From: Rhodomicrobium sp. R_RK_3
Lineage (GTDB): Bacteria; Pseudomonadota; Alphaproteobacteria; Rhizobiales; Rhodomicrobiaceae
Length of the DNA stretch: 64,000 nucleotides
Assembly: GCF_002198715.1 (NCBI RefSeq)
Contig: NZ_MWLK01000030.1
Span: forward strand, 66,112-130,111
Direction: 5' to 3'
How positions within the stretch are numbered: position 1 is the first letter of the stretch; the number at the start of each line of letters is the position of its first letter. This document shows, one piece after another, positions 16,759-26,700 of this stretch. The position numbers and the translations under genes are program-made. Under the pieces are notes generated by a model, which saw only the letters and a list, made by a program, of their open reading frames with translations, searched no databases and had not been told where the DNA came from.

Positions 16759-18723
16759 TCAGCCGACTTCCGCCGGCGTCTTGATTCCGGGGGTGATTTC
16801 ATCCGCGGGGTCGGCCTCGCGGGCGGCGACGCTGAAAATGGCCTCGACAGTCTCCTGCAGCGGGCCGCGCGCATAGCTCACATTCGGCGTCGGGTCCTCG
16901 ACATCGCCGGCCTCGTCCATCAGGCTGACGAGGATATGCGCGTCGGGCGCCTTGCGCCGCAGGCGGCGGATGGCGTAGCGCATCTGCGCATTGGTGACTG
17001 GCTCGACATAGCACAGGCAGACCAGCTTGATGCCCTTGGTGTCGAGGCCGAAGATGCGCGACATCGACAGCGCCTCGGCGTCCTCGGCCCGCGCGCCGAT
17101 GCCGTGCCGCTCGATGAGCTGGGCGATGATGAGGGCCAGCGCCTCGTCGATTTCGCCGACGCCGGGGACGCACAGCACCGGCTTGCCCTCGGCCCAATCC
17201 TTAGGCAGAGCGGCTGCCAGTTCGGCGGAATCCTCCGCGCGGCTGAGCTTGGCGAGCGGCTTGTCGTCGGTCTCCTCGACGGCGGCCTCAGCCTTGTCTT
17301 CATGATCGGCGAGATCGTCGATCAGCTCACCGGCCGCTTCCCGCACGCGCTGGAGCCGTTCGCCTTCCAGCCGTCCGCTGGCCTCATCGGCCTGGGCAAG
17401 TTTCAAGGTCGGGACGAAGATGTCCTGGTAGTAGGCGATGAGCGGCTTGTCGCGCAGATATTGCCGGGCCTGCTCGGCGGCTTCCACCGGATCGAGCGCG
17501 AGCAGCCGCTGATAGGCCAGTTCGGCCGGCGTGAGGGCGGGCTGGTCGCCGAACATCACATCGAGGAATTTCAGCCGCTCGACATGGCGTCCGAGCACCA
17601 CGAGGCAGAGGGTGAGGGGCGTCGCCAGCACGAGGCCGATCGGGCCCCAGAGCCAAGTCCAGAAGGTGGCGGAGGCGATCACCGCGACCGGGGACAGGCC
17701 GGTGCTGTGGCCTTGCAGCATCGGCTCGATGAACTGGCCGACCAGGATGTCGACCACGAGGAAGATCGACGCTGCCCAGATGAACATCGACCAGTCGGGG
17801 CCGACCGCCGCCGCCAGCAACAGCGGGAAGATGGCCGAGAGCCAGGTGCCGATATAGGGCATGAAGCGCAGGATCACAGCGAGTATGCCCCAGAGCGGCG
17901 CGCTCGGCACGCCGATGATCCACCAGCCGACGCCGATGATGAGGCCGAAGGCGGCGTTCAGGGCGAGCTGGGTGAGAAACAGCCGGCTGAGGCGGCGCCC
18001 GGCATCGTCGAGCGCGGCGGTGGTGCGCTGCATGTCGTGCGAACCGGCGAGCCGCACCAGGCGGTTTCGCAGATCCTGGCGCTGCAACAGGATGAAGATC
18101 ACGAAGATGATGACGAGGCCCGTCGTCACCAGCGGATCGATGAGCGGCGAGATCAGCGCGACCACGGTTTGCAGGGCGCCGTGTTCGGGTTCCTGAATTT
18201 GGACCGGAATCGGCGCCTTCACCTCCGGATTGGGCGCGGCCGCCCGCGCGCCGGCGGCCGCAGCGGCGGACCGATCGGGACGGTTGAGCTCGCTCGACAG
18301 GTCCTCCAGCACTTCCGACGCCCGCTCCAGCGTGCTGGTCCCGGTCGCCGCGCCGCGCAATGTGTGGATCTTGTCGCGCAATGTTGCCTGATAGCTCGGC
18401 AGGTCGGCGGCAAGCTGGTTGACTTGCGTCACCATCAAACCGCCGATGGCGAAGATGCCGGCAAATGCCACCAGCACCACCGAAATCACCGCCGCGCCTT
18501 TCGGCACCCGCAAGCGCTGCAGCCGGCGGACCAGCGGCGAGAGCATGAAGCTGAGCAGAATCGCCAGCGCGAACGGCATCAAAATGGATCGCGCGAGATA
18601 GAGCGAGGCCACCACGATGAAGGCGAAGGCCAGCGCCGAGACCGCGGCACCCGGCACGCCGTAATCCGGCGTGGTCGCGGATGCGGTGCGGGTAATCCGC
18701 CGGACTGGCGTCGCGTCTTGCAT
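16759..18723 (-). CDS. AI-2E-family (UPF0118/PerM-like) permease with a long soluble C-terminal region
   Basis: 654 residues from ATG 18723, which has AGGGGC 7 bases upstream; ATG 18765 is an alternative. The first 370 residues are the AI-2E transporter domain with about eight helices (ILMPFALAILLSFMLSPLVR near the start; GILAVILRFMPYIGTWLSAI and VDILVGQFIEPMLQGHSTGL later). The family is usually 350-400 residues long. Here about 280 more follow: a helical part (about 400-510) and an alpha/beta part with Rossmann-like strands (GKPVLCVPGVGEIDEALALI, GIKLVCLCYVEPVTNAQM, DAHILVSLMDEAG). That tail suggests a cytoplasmic regulatory module. Substrate unknown. Confidence 0.88.
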   Translation of the reverse strand: MQDATPVRRITRTASATTPDYGVPGAAVSALAFAFIVVASLYLARSILMPFALAILLSFMLSPLVRRLQRLRVPKGAAVISVVLVAFAGIFAIGGLMVTQVNQLAADLPSYQATLRDKIHTLRGAATGTSTLERASEVLEDLSSELNRPDRSAAAAAGARAAAPNPEVKAPIPVQIQEPEHGALQTVVALISPLIDPLVTTGLVIIFVIFILLQRQDLRNRLVRLAGSHDMQRTTAALDDAGRRLSRLFLTQLALNAAFGLIIGVGWWIIGVPSAPLWGILAVILRFMPYIGTWLSAIFPLLLAAAVGPDWSMFIWAASIFLVVDILVGQFIEPMLQGHSTGLSPVAVIASATFWTWLWGPIGLVLATPLTLCLVVLGRHVERLKFLDVMFGDQPALTPAELAYQRLLALDPVEAAEQARQYLRDKPLIAYYQDIFVPTLKLAQADEASGRLEGERLQRVREAAGELIDDLADHEDKAEAAVEETDDKPLAKLSRAEDSAELAAALPKDWAEGKPVLCVPGVGEIDEALALIIAQLIERHGIGARAEDAEALSMSRIFGLDTKGIKLVCLCYVEPVTNAQMRYAIRRLRRKAPDAHILVSLMDEAGDVEDPTPNVSYARGPLQETVEAIFSVAAREADPADEITPGIKTPAEVG

Positions 18724-18965
18724 GGCTTGCCCCTGAACTGACGGTGACTCGGGTGCCGAATGCATGTCGGTTTCGGCTTGTCACAAACGCACGCAGGCCC
18801 GGAGAGTTCATTTGCTTGTGGGAATTGCGGGCCGCCGGGACAGGGCAAAGATAAGTTGCAATAAATTTCGGCGGCATTTGACCGGCGCCGCACAGGCGGA
18901 TGTCATTGCGCCGGGCGTATAAACAGCGCAAATGTCAGGCTCGGCGCTTTTTTAATGGATAGCTC

Positions 18966-20219
18966 ATGACCTTTCGCAATCTATTGAGGTTGCTCGCGCT
19001 TTTCCTCGGCGCAGCGCTCGGCTCTCAGCAGGCATCGTCGCAAAGCTTCGTCGAGACCGTGCAGACCGCTCTCTATGCCGGCAAGATCGACGATGCGGCG
19101 GCGGCCGCGCGGGCGCGCCTGGGTGCGTCTCCGGGCGATGCGCAGGCGCAATTCGCGCTCGGCGCGGCGCAGTTTCTGGGCGCGGTCGAAAAGCTCGGCC
19201 AGGATCTGTATCGATATGGATTGCACAGCAACTACACCGACCGCACCGGAGTGTCGCCGCTGCCGTTCCTGCGGCTTCCGGTGCCCAACAATCCGCATCC
19301 CGAGCCAGTCAGCTATGATGCGCTGCGGGGCGTCTTGCAGGGGTTCGCCGCCCGGCTCGGCGAGGCGGAGGCGACCTTGGCCGCGGTCCCGGACCAGCCG
19401 GTCGACCTGCCGCTGAATATCGGTCTGATCCGGCTCGACCTGAACGGCGACCAGGCCAGCTCGGAGGACGAAGCCCTCTGGCAGATTTTCAAGCGCGTCG
19501 GCGGCTTCCCCTGGCTCACGCCTGAGACGGCCGCGCGGCTGCAAACCGATTTCGACTCCGGCGACGTGCCGTGGCTGCGCGGCTATTGCAATCTGCTGAT
19601 GGGATTGGCGGATTTCATCCTCGCGCATGACTGGCACGAAGCCTTCGACGCGACCTTCCAAAATCTCTTCCCCAAATCCGACCTGCCATCCTCGCCGATG
19701 CTGGCTCTGGAGGTCCAGCCGCGCTCCAGCACCGGCGCCATCGCCGATCTCGTCGCCTTCGTGCATCTGCTGCATTGGCCGGTCGTCGAGCCGCAGCGGA
19801 TGCAGTCCGCGCTCGGGCATTTCGAGGCCATGGCCGCGCTGAGCCGGGAGAGCTGGCGCCGCATCATGGCCGAGACCGACACCGGGCGCGCCGAATGGAT
19901 CCCGAACCCGTCGCAGACCAGCGTCCTGCCGGGCATGCAGGTCACCGTCGAGCGCGTTGCAGGGTGGCAGCAATTTCTCGGCGAATTCGAGGCGCTGCTG
20001 CAGGGGCGCAAGCTTCTGCCGCATTACCGCTTCGACCGCGGCCTCAACCTGCGCCGCATGTTCACCGAGCCGCGCACCTTCGACATCGTGCTGCTGATCC
20101 AGGGCAGCGCCGCCTTGCCCTATCTCGAAGAGGGCGAACTGACATCCGGCGGCACCTGGCAAACCATCTTCCAGCTTATGGGCGGCGATTTCTTCCGCTA
20201 TTTCGTCTGGTTCAATTGA
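18966..20219 (+). CDS. Exported protein of unknown function with an EF-hand-like loop
   Basis: 417 residues with a signal peptide (LLRLLALFLGAALG, cleavage near SSQS). Residues about 28-75 form helical pairs like one TPR-type repeat (LYAGKIDDAAAAARARLGA). Residues 158-169 read DLNGDQASSEDE, matching the spacing of a calcium-binding EF-hand loop (D158, N160, D162, E169). The rest has no motif known to me; it is rich in aromatic residues at the C-terminus (GDFFRYFVWFN). It precedes the autotransporter gene by 192 bases on the same strand. Periplasmic location is inferred; function unknown. Confidence 0.8.
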   Translation: MTFRNLLRLLALFLGAALGSQQASSQSFVETVQTALYAGKIDDAAAAARARLGASPGDAQAQFALGAAQFLGAVEKLGQDLYRYGLHSNYTDRTGVSPLPFLRLPVPNNPHPEPVSYDALRGVLQGFAARLGEAEATLAAVPDQPVDLPLNIGLIRLDLNGDQASSEDEALWQIFKRVGGFPWLTPETAARLQTDFDSGDVPWLRGYCNLLMGLADFILAHDWHEAFDATFQNLFPKSDLPSSPMLALEVQPRSSTGAIADLVAFVHLLHWPVVEPQRMQSALGHFEAMAALSRESWRRIMAETDTGRAEWIPNPSQTSVLPGMQVTVERVAGWQQFLGEFEALLQGRKLLPHYRFDRGLNLRRMFTEPRTFDIVLLIQGSAALPYLEEGELTSGGTWQTIFQLMGGDFFRYFVWFN

Positions 20220-20411
20220 CGGCGCGGTGCGTGTCCGAAAAGCCTCCCTCCCGAGGGAATGCCTCCGTGACCGCAACCCGTGTGTTGACATCGCGCGCAA
20301 ACCAACTTCAGTACAATCTGTAGTTGCTTTGTTCGCGCGTGCGGTCGCCATTCCAAGGACTGAGCACGCGTGAGCGGGCGCCGCAGGCAATGATCCCATT
20401 CGGAGGACACT

Positions 20412-23400
20412 ATGCTTGCGTCCGGCGCCCGCCTCAGCGCGGCCATCATTGCCTACGTTGCCATTGCCCTGGCCCCGCCCGCCGAGGCCGCGACCATCAT
20501 CGTCACCAACCAATCCGAATTCGACGCCGCCGTCGCCGTCGCCACCCAGCCGGGGCACGCGGATACGATCGAGGTCAACGCGCTGACCATCAGCAGCGGG
20601 GCCGCCCTGACTGTGCCGGGCGCTGCCATCTCCACCACGATCAATTTCAATGGCCTCGTCGGCACGCCCGGCTCCAATCCCATGTTCCAGGTCGGCTTCG
20701 GGACCACGGGCCAACTCAATGTCGGTGACCAGTCGACGCTGCATTTCAATACCACCAATGGCATCGCGCGATTGCAGGTCGGCTATTTCAGCGGCGTCAA
20801 TGACGGCAACGGCACCGTCAATATGACCGGCGGAACGATCAATGTGACGCCGACCGCCCCCAATTACCTCGTGCTCGATATTGGCCGCGGCAGCCTCGGT
20901 TCGGTCGGCACGTTCAACCAGAGCGGCGGCCTTGTCGATTTGGCCAACGGCGCATTGCAGGTCGGCGTGGCGCAGGGCACGGGCACCTACAATCTGAGCG
21001 GCAATGCAGTGGCGAGCCTCACGTCAGGCACGGTCTATTTCGGCGATGGCGTCGGCGGCTCGGGCACGTTGGCCGTTCATGACAACGCGCAATTCCTGCT
21101 GAACGGCGTCGGCGGCGGCGGACAGTTCTTTCTCGGCAACGACCAGGGCACCGGCCATATCATCCAGGACGGCGCCGGATCGCTCGTCGTGCTGACTGTG
21201 CCTGCCGGGTTCTCGGTCGGTTCGTCCTCCGGCGGCGTCGGCATCGGCGGCACCGGCACCTACGACCTCTCGGCGGGCGAGCTCGAAATTCGCGGCGTCG
21301 GCATGATTCTGGGCGCCGACGACCAAGGCACGGGTATTTTCAACCAGACTGGCGGCATCGTTACGGTGGCCGGCGGCTCGATCGCTTTCGGTCTCGGTTC
21401 CAGCACCTATAATCTCGACGGCGGCGAGCTGCAGTTCGCCGTGGTCAATCCATTGGTCTCGCTCGGCGGCGTGCATGCCTTTAATTTCGGCGATGGCACG
21501 ATCCGGGCCGTCGCCAATTTCTCGACCGCCCTCGATTTCAACATGGTCGGCGATTCCACCATCAACACCTTCGACGGCACGATCGGCCATACCGTCACCT
21601 TTTCCGGCCCGATGGCGGGCGCGGGCTCGCTGACCAAGGCCGGGGCCGGCACGCTGATCTACACCAGCGCCAAGACCTATACCGGCGGCACCGAAATCGC
21701 CGGCGGCACGCTGCAACTGGGGGCCGGCGGCAGCCTCGCGCCGACCGGCGCGCTGCAGGTCGATGCGCCCGGCACCTTCGACCTGAACGGCCACATCCAG
21801 ACCGTCTCCGACTTCGCCGGCGCGGGCGCGGTGCTGCTCGGCGCGGGCCAGCTCACGGCGGGGACCGCGAACAGCACCATTTACTCCGGCGCCATGTCCG
21901 GCACCGGCGGCTTCGTCAAGACCGGCGCGGGCACCCTCAGCCTCACCGGCACCAGCCCCTATACCGGCCCGACCACCGTGCAGGCCGGCACGCTCGCGGT
22001 CTATGGCTCCATCGCCTCGCCGGTCACCGTGAATGGCGGCGTCCTCGCCGGCGACGGCACGGTCGGCGGCATTGTGGCGAACAGCGGCGCGACCGTCGCG
22101 CCCGGCGCCTCGATCGCCACGCTGACCGCCACCGGCAGCGTCGTCTTCAATCCGGGCTCGTTCTATCGGGTGGAAACCAATGCGGCGGGCAAGTCCGACA
22201 AGATCGTGGCGGCCGGTCCGGCGACCTTGAACGGCGGCACGGTGCAGGTGCTGTCGGCGAACGGCAATTATTCGCCCTTCACCACCTACATCATTCTGTC
22301 GGCGGCCAGCGTCAGCGGACAATTCGCCGGCGTCACCGACAATCTCCTCTTCCTCGATCCGTCTCTGACTTATGATGCTGCCAATGTCTATCTGACGCTC
22401 ACCCGCAGCGAGACGCCGTTCGCAAGCGTCGCCCGCACGCCCAATCAGCGGGCGGTGGCCAACGCGCTCGAGCGGTTCCCGACCGGCAACCCGCTGTTTA
22501 TCGATCTGCTCGGTCAGGACGCGGCGGGCGCGCGCCAGGCCTTCGACGCGCTCTCGGGTGAAATCCACGCCACGCTCTCCGGCGTGCTGGTCGATGAAAG
22601 CCTGTTCATGCGCCGCGCCATGCTCGGCCAGCTGGTGCAAGCCTCCTATGCCGAGGGCGGCGCGGCGCTGGCCATCGCGCTCGCGGGGGCCGATCCGGCG
22701 ACGACCGCGTCGATTCCGGCATCCTCTTCGGCCTCGCTAGGCGACGAGTTCGCCGCCTTGTCGCCATTCACCAGCGGCATTACCTTCTGGGGGCGCGGCT
22801 TCGGCTCCTGGGGTCAGTTCGACGGCGACGGCAATGCGGCGAGCGCCGACCGCGAGCTCGGCGGCTATATCTCCGGCGCCGGCGGCGGCATCGGCGAGGG
22901 CTGGACGGCGGGCTACGCCACCGGCTTCATCCGGTCCAATGTCGATGTCGGCGCGCGCAACAGCTCGGCCGATGTCGACAGCTATCTGGTCGGCGGCTAT
23001 CTCGGCGGACCGATCGGCCCCGTCGCCTTCCGCTCCGGCGCGGCCTGGAGCTGGCACGACATCGACACCACCCGCGCGGTGATCTTCCCCGGCTTCTTCG
23101 AGAATGAGCGCGCGAGCTACAATGCCGACACGGTCCAGGCCTTCGCCGAATTCGCCTATCCCATGCTGACCGGCCCCGGCTCGGCGGTGGAGCCCTTTGC
23201 CGGCATCGCCGTGGTGCGCCAGAGCACGGAGGGCTTCACCGAGAGCGGCAATTTCGCCGGCCTGACGAGTTCGAACCGCGCCGACGATATCGGCTATTCG
23301 ACGCTCGGCATCCGCGCCGCGGCGACGCTGCCGGTCGCCGGCATGATGACGACGCCGCGCCTCCTGCTCGCCTGGCAGCACGCCTTCGGCGATGTCGACA

Positions 23401-23603
23401 CCGATCAGGTCTTCCGCTTCGCCACCGCAGGCATCGCCTTCGGCATCGGCGGCGTACCGGTGGTGCAGGACAGCGCGGCGATCGAGGCGGGCGTCGATGT
23501 CGCTCTCGGCTATAATGCGATCTTCGGCCTCTCCTATGCCGGACAGGTCGGCGACGAACTGGAAGACCATGGCGTACAGGGACGGCTCACCTGGCGGTTT
23601 TAA
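20412..23603 (+). CDS. Autotransporter with a beta-helical passenger and C-terminal barrel (type Va)
   Basis: 1063 residues; GGAGG lies 5 bases before ATG. A signal peptide covers about 1-26 (cleavage near PAEA). The passenger (about 27-690) is Gly/Thr/Asn-rich and repetitive, as expected of a beta-helix, with two passenger-associated repeats: KAGAGTLIYTSAKTYTGGTE near 408 and KTGAGTLSLTGTSPYTGPTT near 502. A helical linker (about 690-775) leads to the barrel (about 783-1063), which begins GITFWGRGFGSWGQFDGDG and ends RLTWRF with terminal Phe. The passenger is probably displayed at the cell surface, for adhesion or similar; no protease or lipase motif is visible. Its ORF is unbroken. Confidence 0.93.
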   Translation: MLASGARLSAAIIAYVAIALAPPAEAATIIVTNQSEFDAAVAVATQPGHADTIEVNALTISSGAALTVPGAAISTTINFNGLVGTPGSNPMFQVGFGTTGQLNVGDQSTLHFNTTNGIARLQVGYFSGVNDGNGTVNMTGGTINVTPTAPNYLVLDIGRGSLGSVGTFNQSGGLVDLANGALQVGVAQGTGTYNLSGNAVASLTSGTVYFGDGVGGSGTLAVHDNAQFLLNGVGGGGQFFLGNDQGTGHIIQDGAGSLVVLTVPAGFSVGSSSGGVGIGGTGTYDLSAGELEIRGVGMILGADDQGTGIFNQTGGIVTVAGGSIAFGLGSSTYNLDGGELQFAVVNPLVSLGGVHAFNFGDGTIRAVANFSTALDFNMVGDSTINTFDGTIGHTVTFSGPMAGAGSLTKAGAGTLIYTSAKTYTGGTEIAGGTLQLGAGGSLAPTGALQVDAPGTFDLNGHIQTVSDFAGAGAVLLGAGQLTAGTANSTIYSGAMSGTGGFVKTGAGTLSLTGTSPYTGPTTVQAGTLAVYGSIASPVTVNGGVLAGDGTVGGIVANSGATVAPGASIATLTATGSVVFNPGSFYRVETNAAGKSDKIVAAGPATLNGGTVQVLSANGNYSPFTTYIILSAASVSGQFAGVTDNLLFLDPSLTYDAANVYLTLTRSETPFASVARTPNQRAVANALERFPTGNPLFIDLLGQDAAGARQAFDALSGEIHATLSGVLVDESLFMRRAMLGQLVQASYAEGGAALAIALAGADPATTASIPASSSASLGDEFAALSPFTSGITFWGRGFGSWGQFDGDGNAASADRELGGYISGAGGGIGEGWTAGYATGFIRSNVDVGARNSSADVDSYLVGGYLGGPIGPVAFRSGAAWSWHDIDTTRAVIFPGFFENERASYNADTVQAFAEFAYPMLTGPGSAVEPFAGIAVVRQSTEGFTESGNFAGLTSSNRADDIGYSTLGIRAAATLPVAGMMTTPRLLLAWQHAFGDVDTDQVFRFATAGIAFGIGGVPVVQDSAAIEAGVDVALGYNAIFGLSYAGQVGDELEDHGVQGRLTWRF

Positions 23604-23612
23604 GTCCGCTGT

Positions 23613-23722
23613 CGAAATCTCCGCGAAAGCGGGGATCCCGTACGCCGCGGCGCGAAGGGTGAGCCAGAAAGCCAATTCGGAGTTTGTTAATACTGGATCC
23701 CCGCCTTCGCGGGGATTTCGAT
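23613..23722. repeat. Intergenic palindromic repeat, family B, copy 1
   Basis: Ends are inverted: cgaaatctccgcgaaagcgg at the left and the matching ccgccttcgcggggatttcg at the right (23701-23720), each end also a small hairpin. It fills the gap between the convergent autotransporter and RND permease genes, so its RNA hairpins could end both transcripts. A second copy with the same ends lies at 35213-35323 inside the frc operon. Confidence 0.8.
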
Positions 23723-23742
23723 TCATGGAAGGGGCCGGGTCT

Positions 23743-26700
23743 TCAGGTGTGCTCAGGAGTGAGGGCGGGGGCGGGGCGTCCCCGCTTGCGCTCCGGTTCC
23801 GGCTCTGACGCCTCGGCTTCGCGCGGTTCCGTGACGTGATGCTGGCCGGTCAGCCAATCCGAGAGCTGATCGAGATAGAGATAGATCACCGGCGTCGTGA
23901 ACAGCGTCAGGATCTGGCTGACGATCAGGCCGCCGACCATCGCATAGCCGAGCGGCTGGCGGATCTCCGAGCCGGTGCCGGTGCCCAGCATCAGCGGGAT
24001 GCCGCCGAGCAGGGCGGCCATGGTGGTCATCATGATCGGCCGGAAGCGGAGAAGCGCGGCGCGGCGGATGGCGTCATGGGCGGAGAGATGATCGTCGCGC
24101 TCGGCGACAATGGCGAAATCGACCAGCATGATGCCGTTCTTCTTCACGATGCCGATGAGCAGGATGATGCCGATCAGCGCGATCAGGCTGAAGTCGAAAT
24201 GGAACAGCATCAAAGTCGCGAGCGCGCCCACGCCCGCCGATGGCAGCGTCGACAGGATGGTGATCGGGTGAATGTAGCTCTCATAGAGAATGCCGAGGAT
24301 CAGGTAGACGGTGACGAGCGCGGCGATGATCAACAGCGGCACCGTCGCCAACGAATCCTGGAAGGCCTGGGCATTGCCCTGGAAGCCGGTGTTGATGGTC
24401 GCTGGAAGGTTCAGCTCGGTCTGGGCGCGCGCCACCGCGTCCGTCGCCTGGCCGAGCGCGGTGCCGGCGGCGAGATTGAAGCTGATGGTGATGGCGGGGA
24501 ACTGGCCCTGATGGCTGATCGAAAGCGGCTGCACCTTCGTCGTCGTCCATTTCGAGAAGGCCGAAAGCGGCACCTGCCCGCCGGTCGTGGGCGATTTAAG
24601 GAAGATCTTGTCCAGCGTGGTGACATCGCCCTGCAAGGCGGGCAGCACTTCCATGATCACGTCATAGCTTGAGAGCTGCGTAAAATATTGCGCGATCTGG
24701 CGCTGGCCGAAGGCGTCGTACAGCGTGTCGTCGATGGTCTGCAGCGACAGGCCGTAGCGCGCGGCCTGATCGCGGTCGACGGTCAGCGTCAATGTGGTGC
24801 CGAGCGTCTGCTGGTCCGAGGCGACGTCGCGCAGCTCCGGCAGCGTCCGCATCTTGGCGAGCATTTTCGGCGCCCATTCGTTCAGCTCGGCAATGTCGGG
24901 GCCTTGCATCGTGTACTGGAACTGGGTGCGCGATGCCCGCCCTCCGACGCGCACATCCTGCGCCGCCTGCAGATAGAGCCGGGCGCCCTCGACCTTGGCG
25001 AGCTGCGGCGTGAGCCGCGCGATCACCTGGTCGGCCGTCACGTCGCGCTGATTGCGCGGCTTCAGGCTGATATAGAGCCGCCCCGTATTCAGCGCATTGC
25101 CATTGCCGCCGACGGACATGGCGACATGATCGACCGCCGGGTCCTTCTGCACGATGGCGCCGAGCGCTTCCTGATGCCGGCGCATACCGGCGAAGGAGAT
25201 GCCTTGCGCGGCCTCGGAAATGCCGGTGATGAGGCCGGTGTCCTGCTGCGGGAAGAAGCCCTTGGGGATGAGGATGAACAGATAGACCGACAGACCGAGC
25301 GTGGCGAGGAAGACGAGCAGCGTGATAAAACGGAATTTCAGCACGATATCGAGGCCGCGCTCGTAGGCTTTCAGCATGGCATCGAAGCCGCGTTCGCTGA
25401 GAGTGTAGAGCCGCCCATGCTTGGTCTTGTGCGCGTCCTTCAGGAACAGCGACGCCATCATCGGCGTCAGCGTCAGCGAGACTACGACCGACACGACGAT
25501 GGTCATCGCCAGCGTCACGGCGAATTCACGGAACAGGCGGCCGATGATGCCGCCCATCAGCAAAAGCGGGATCAGCACTGCAATCAGCGAAATGCTGATC
25601 GAGATGATGGTGAAGGCGATCTCCTTGGAGCCCTTCAGCGCCGCCGCCATCGGCGTCTCGCCCTCCTCGATATAGCGGGTGATGTTCTCCAGCATGACGA
25701 TGGCGTCGTCGACGACGAAGCCGACCGAAATCGTCAGCGCCATCAGCGAGAGATTGTCGAGGCTGTAGCCGGCGGCCCACATCAAGGCGCAGGCGCCGAG
25801 CAGGGCGAGCGGCACCGTGATGCTCGGAATGATCGTCGCCCACAGGCTGCGCAGGAAGACGAAGATCACCATCACCACCAGCGCGATGGTCAGCGCCAGC
25901 GTGAATTGCACGTCCTCGACCGAGGCGCGGATGGTCTGGGTGCGGTCGCTGAGGGTGAAGACGTTGATCGAGGGCGGCATCGACGCCTTCAGCCGCGGCA
26001 GCGCCTTCATGATCCGGTCCACCGTCTCGATGACATTGGCATCGGGCTGCTTGAAGACGACGAGAAAAATGCCCGGCTTGCCGTCGGCCCAAGCGGCCTG
26101 CTTGGTGTCCTCTGGGCCGGTGACGGCCTGACCGATGTCGCGCACCCGCACTGCGCCGCCGTTGCGATAGGCGACGATGATGTCGTTCCAGTCCTTGGAC
26201 TCGGGGAGCTGGTCGTTGGTGTAGATGGTGAAGGAGCGCTTGTTGCCGTCGATGGAGCCTTTCGGGTTATCGACGGTGGTGACCGAGAGCGGGATGCGCA
26301 CGTCCTCCAGCGACAGGCCCTTGGCGACGAGCTTGGCCGGATCGAGCTGGATGCGGATGGCGGGCTTCTGCTGGCCGCCGATGGTGACCTGGGCGACGCC
26401 GGATATGGCGCTGATCTGCTGGGCGAGCTTGGTCTCGATATTGTCGTCGACCTCGGTCAGCGGCAATGCGTCCGAGGTCGCGCCGAGCAGCAGGATGGGC
26501 GAGTCCGCCGGGTTGACCTTGCGGTAGGTCGGCGGGTCGGGGAGGTTTTGCGGCAATTGCCCGCCGGCGGCGTTGATCGCGGCCTGCACATCATTGGCGG
26601 CGGCATCGATATTGCGGTCCAGATCGAACTGGATGGTGATCGACGTCGAGCCCAGCGTGCTGGTCGAGGTCATCTGGGTGACGCCGGGGATCTTGGCGAA

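Noticed and set aside
18925-18953. agcgc...gcgct followed by T run as a terminator just before the gene at 18966
   Set aside because: Only a 5-bp stem with a 14-base loop, directly upstream of a start codon with no plus-strand gene before it; weak and without a purpose.
20285-20317. TTGACA (20285) and TACAAT (20312) as a sigma-70 promoter for the autotransporter
   Set aside because: The spacer is 21 bases, well over the usual 16-18, so I do not call it a promoter, although the two hexamers are individually good.
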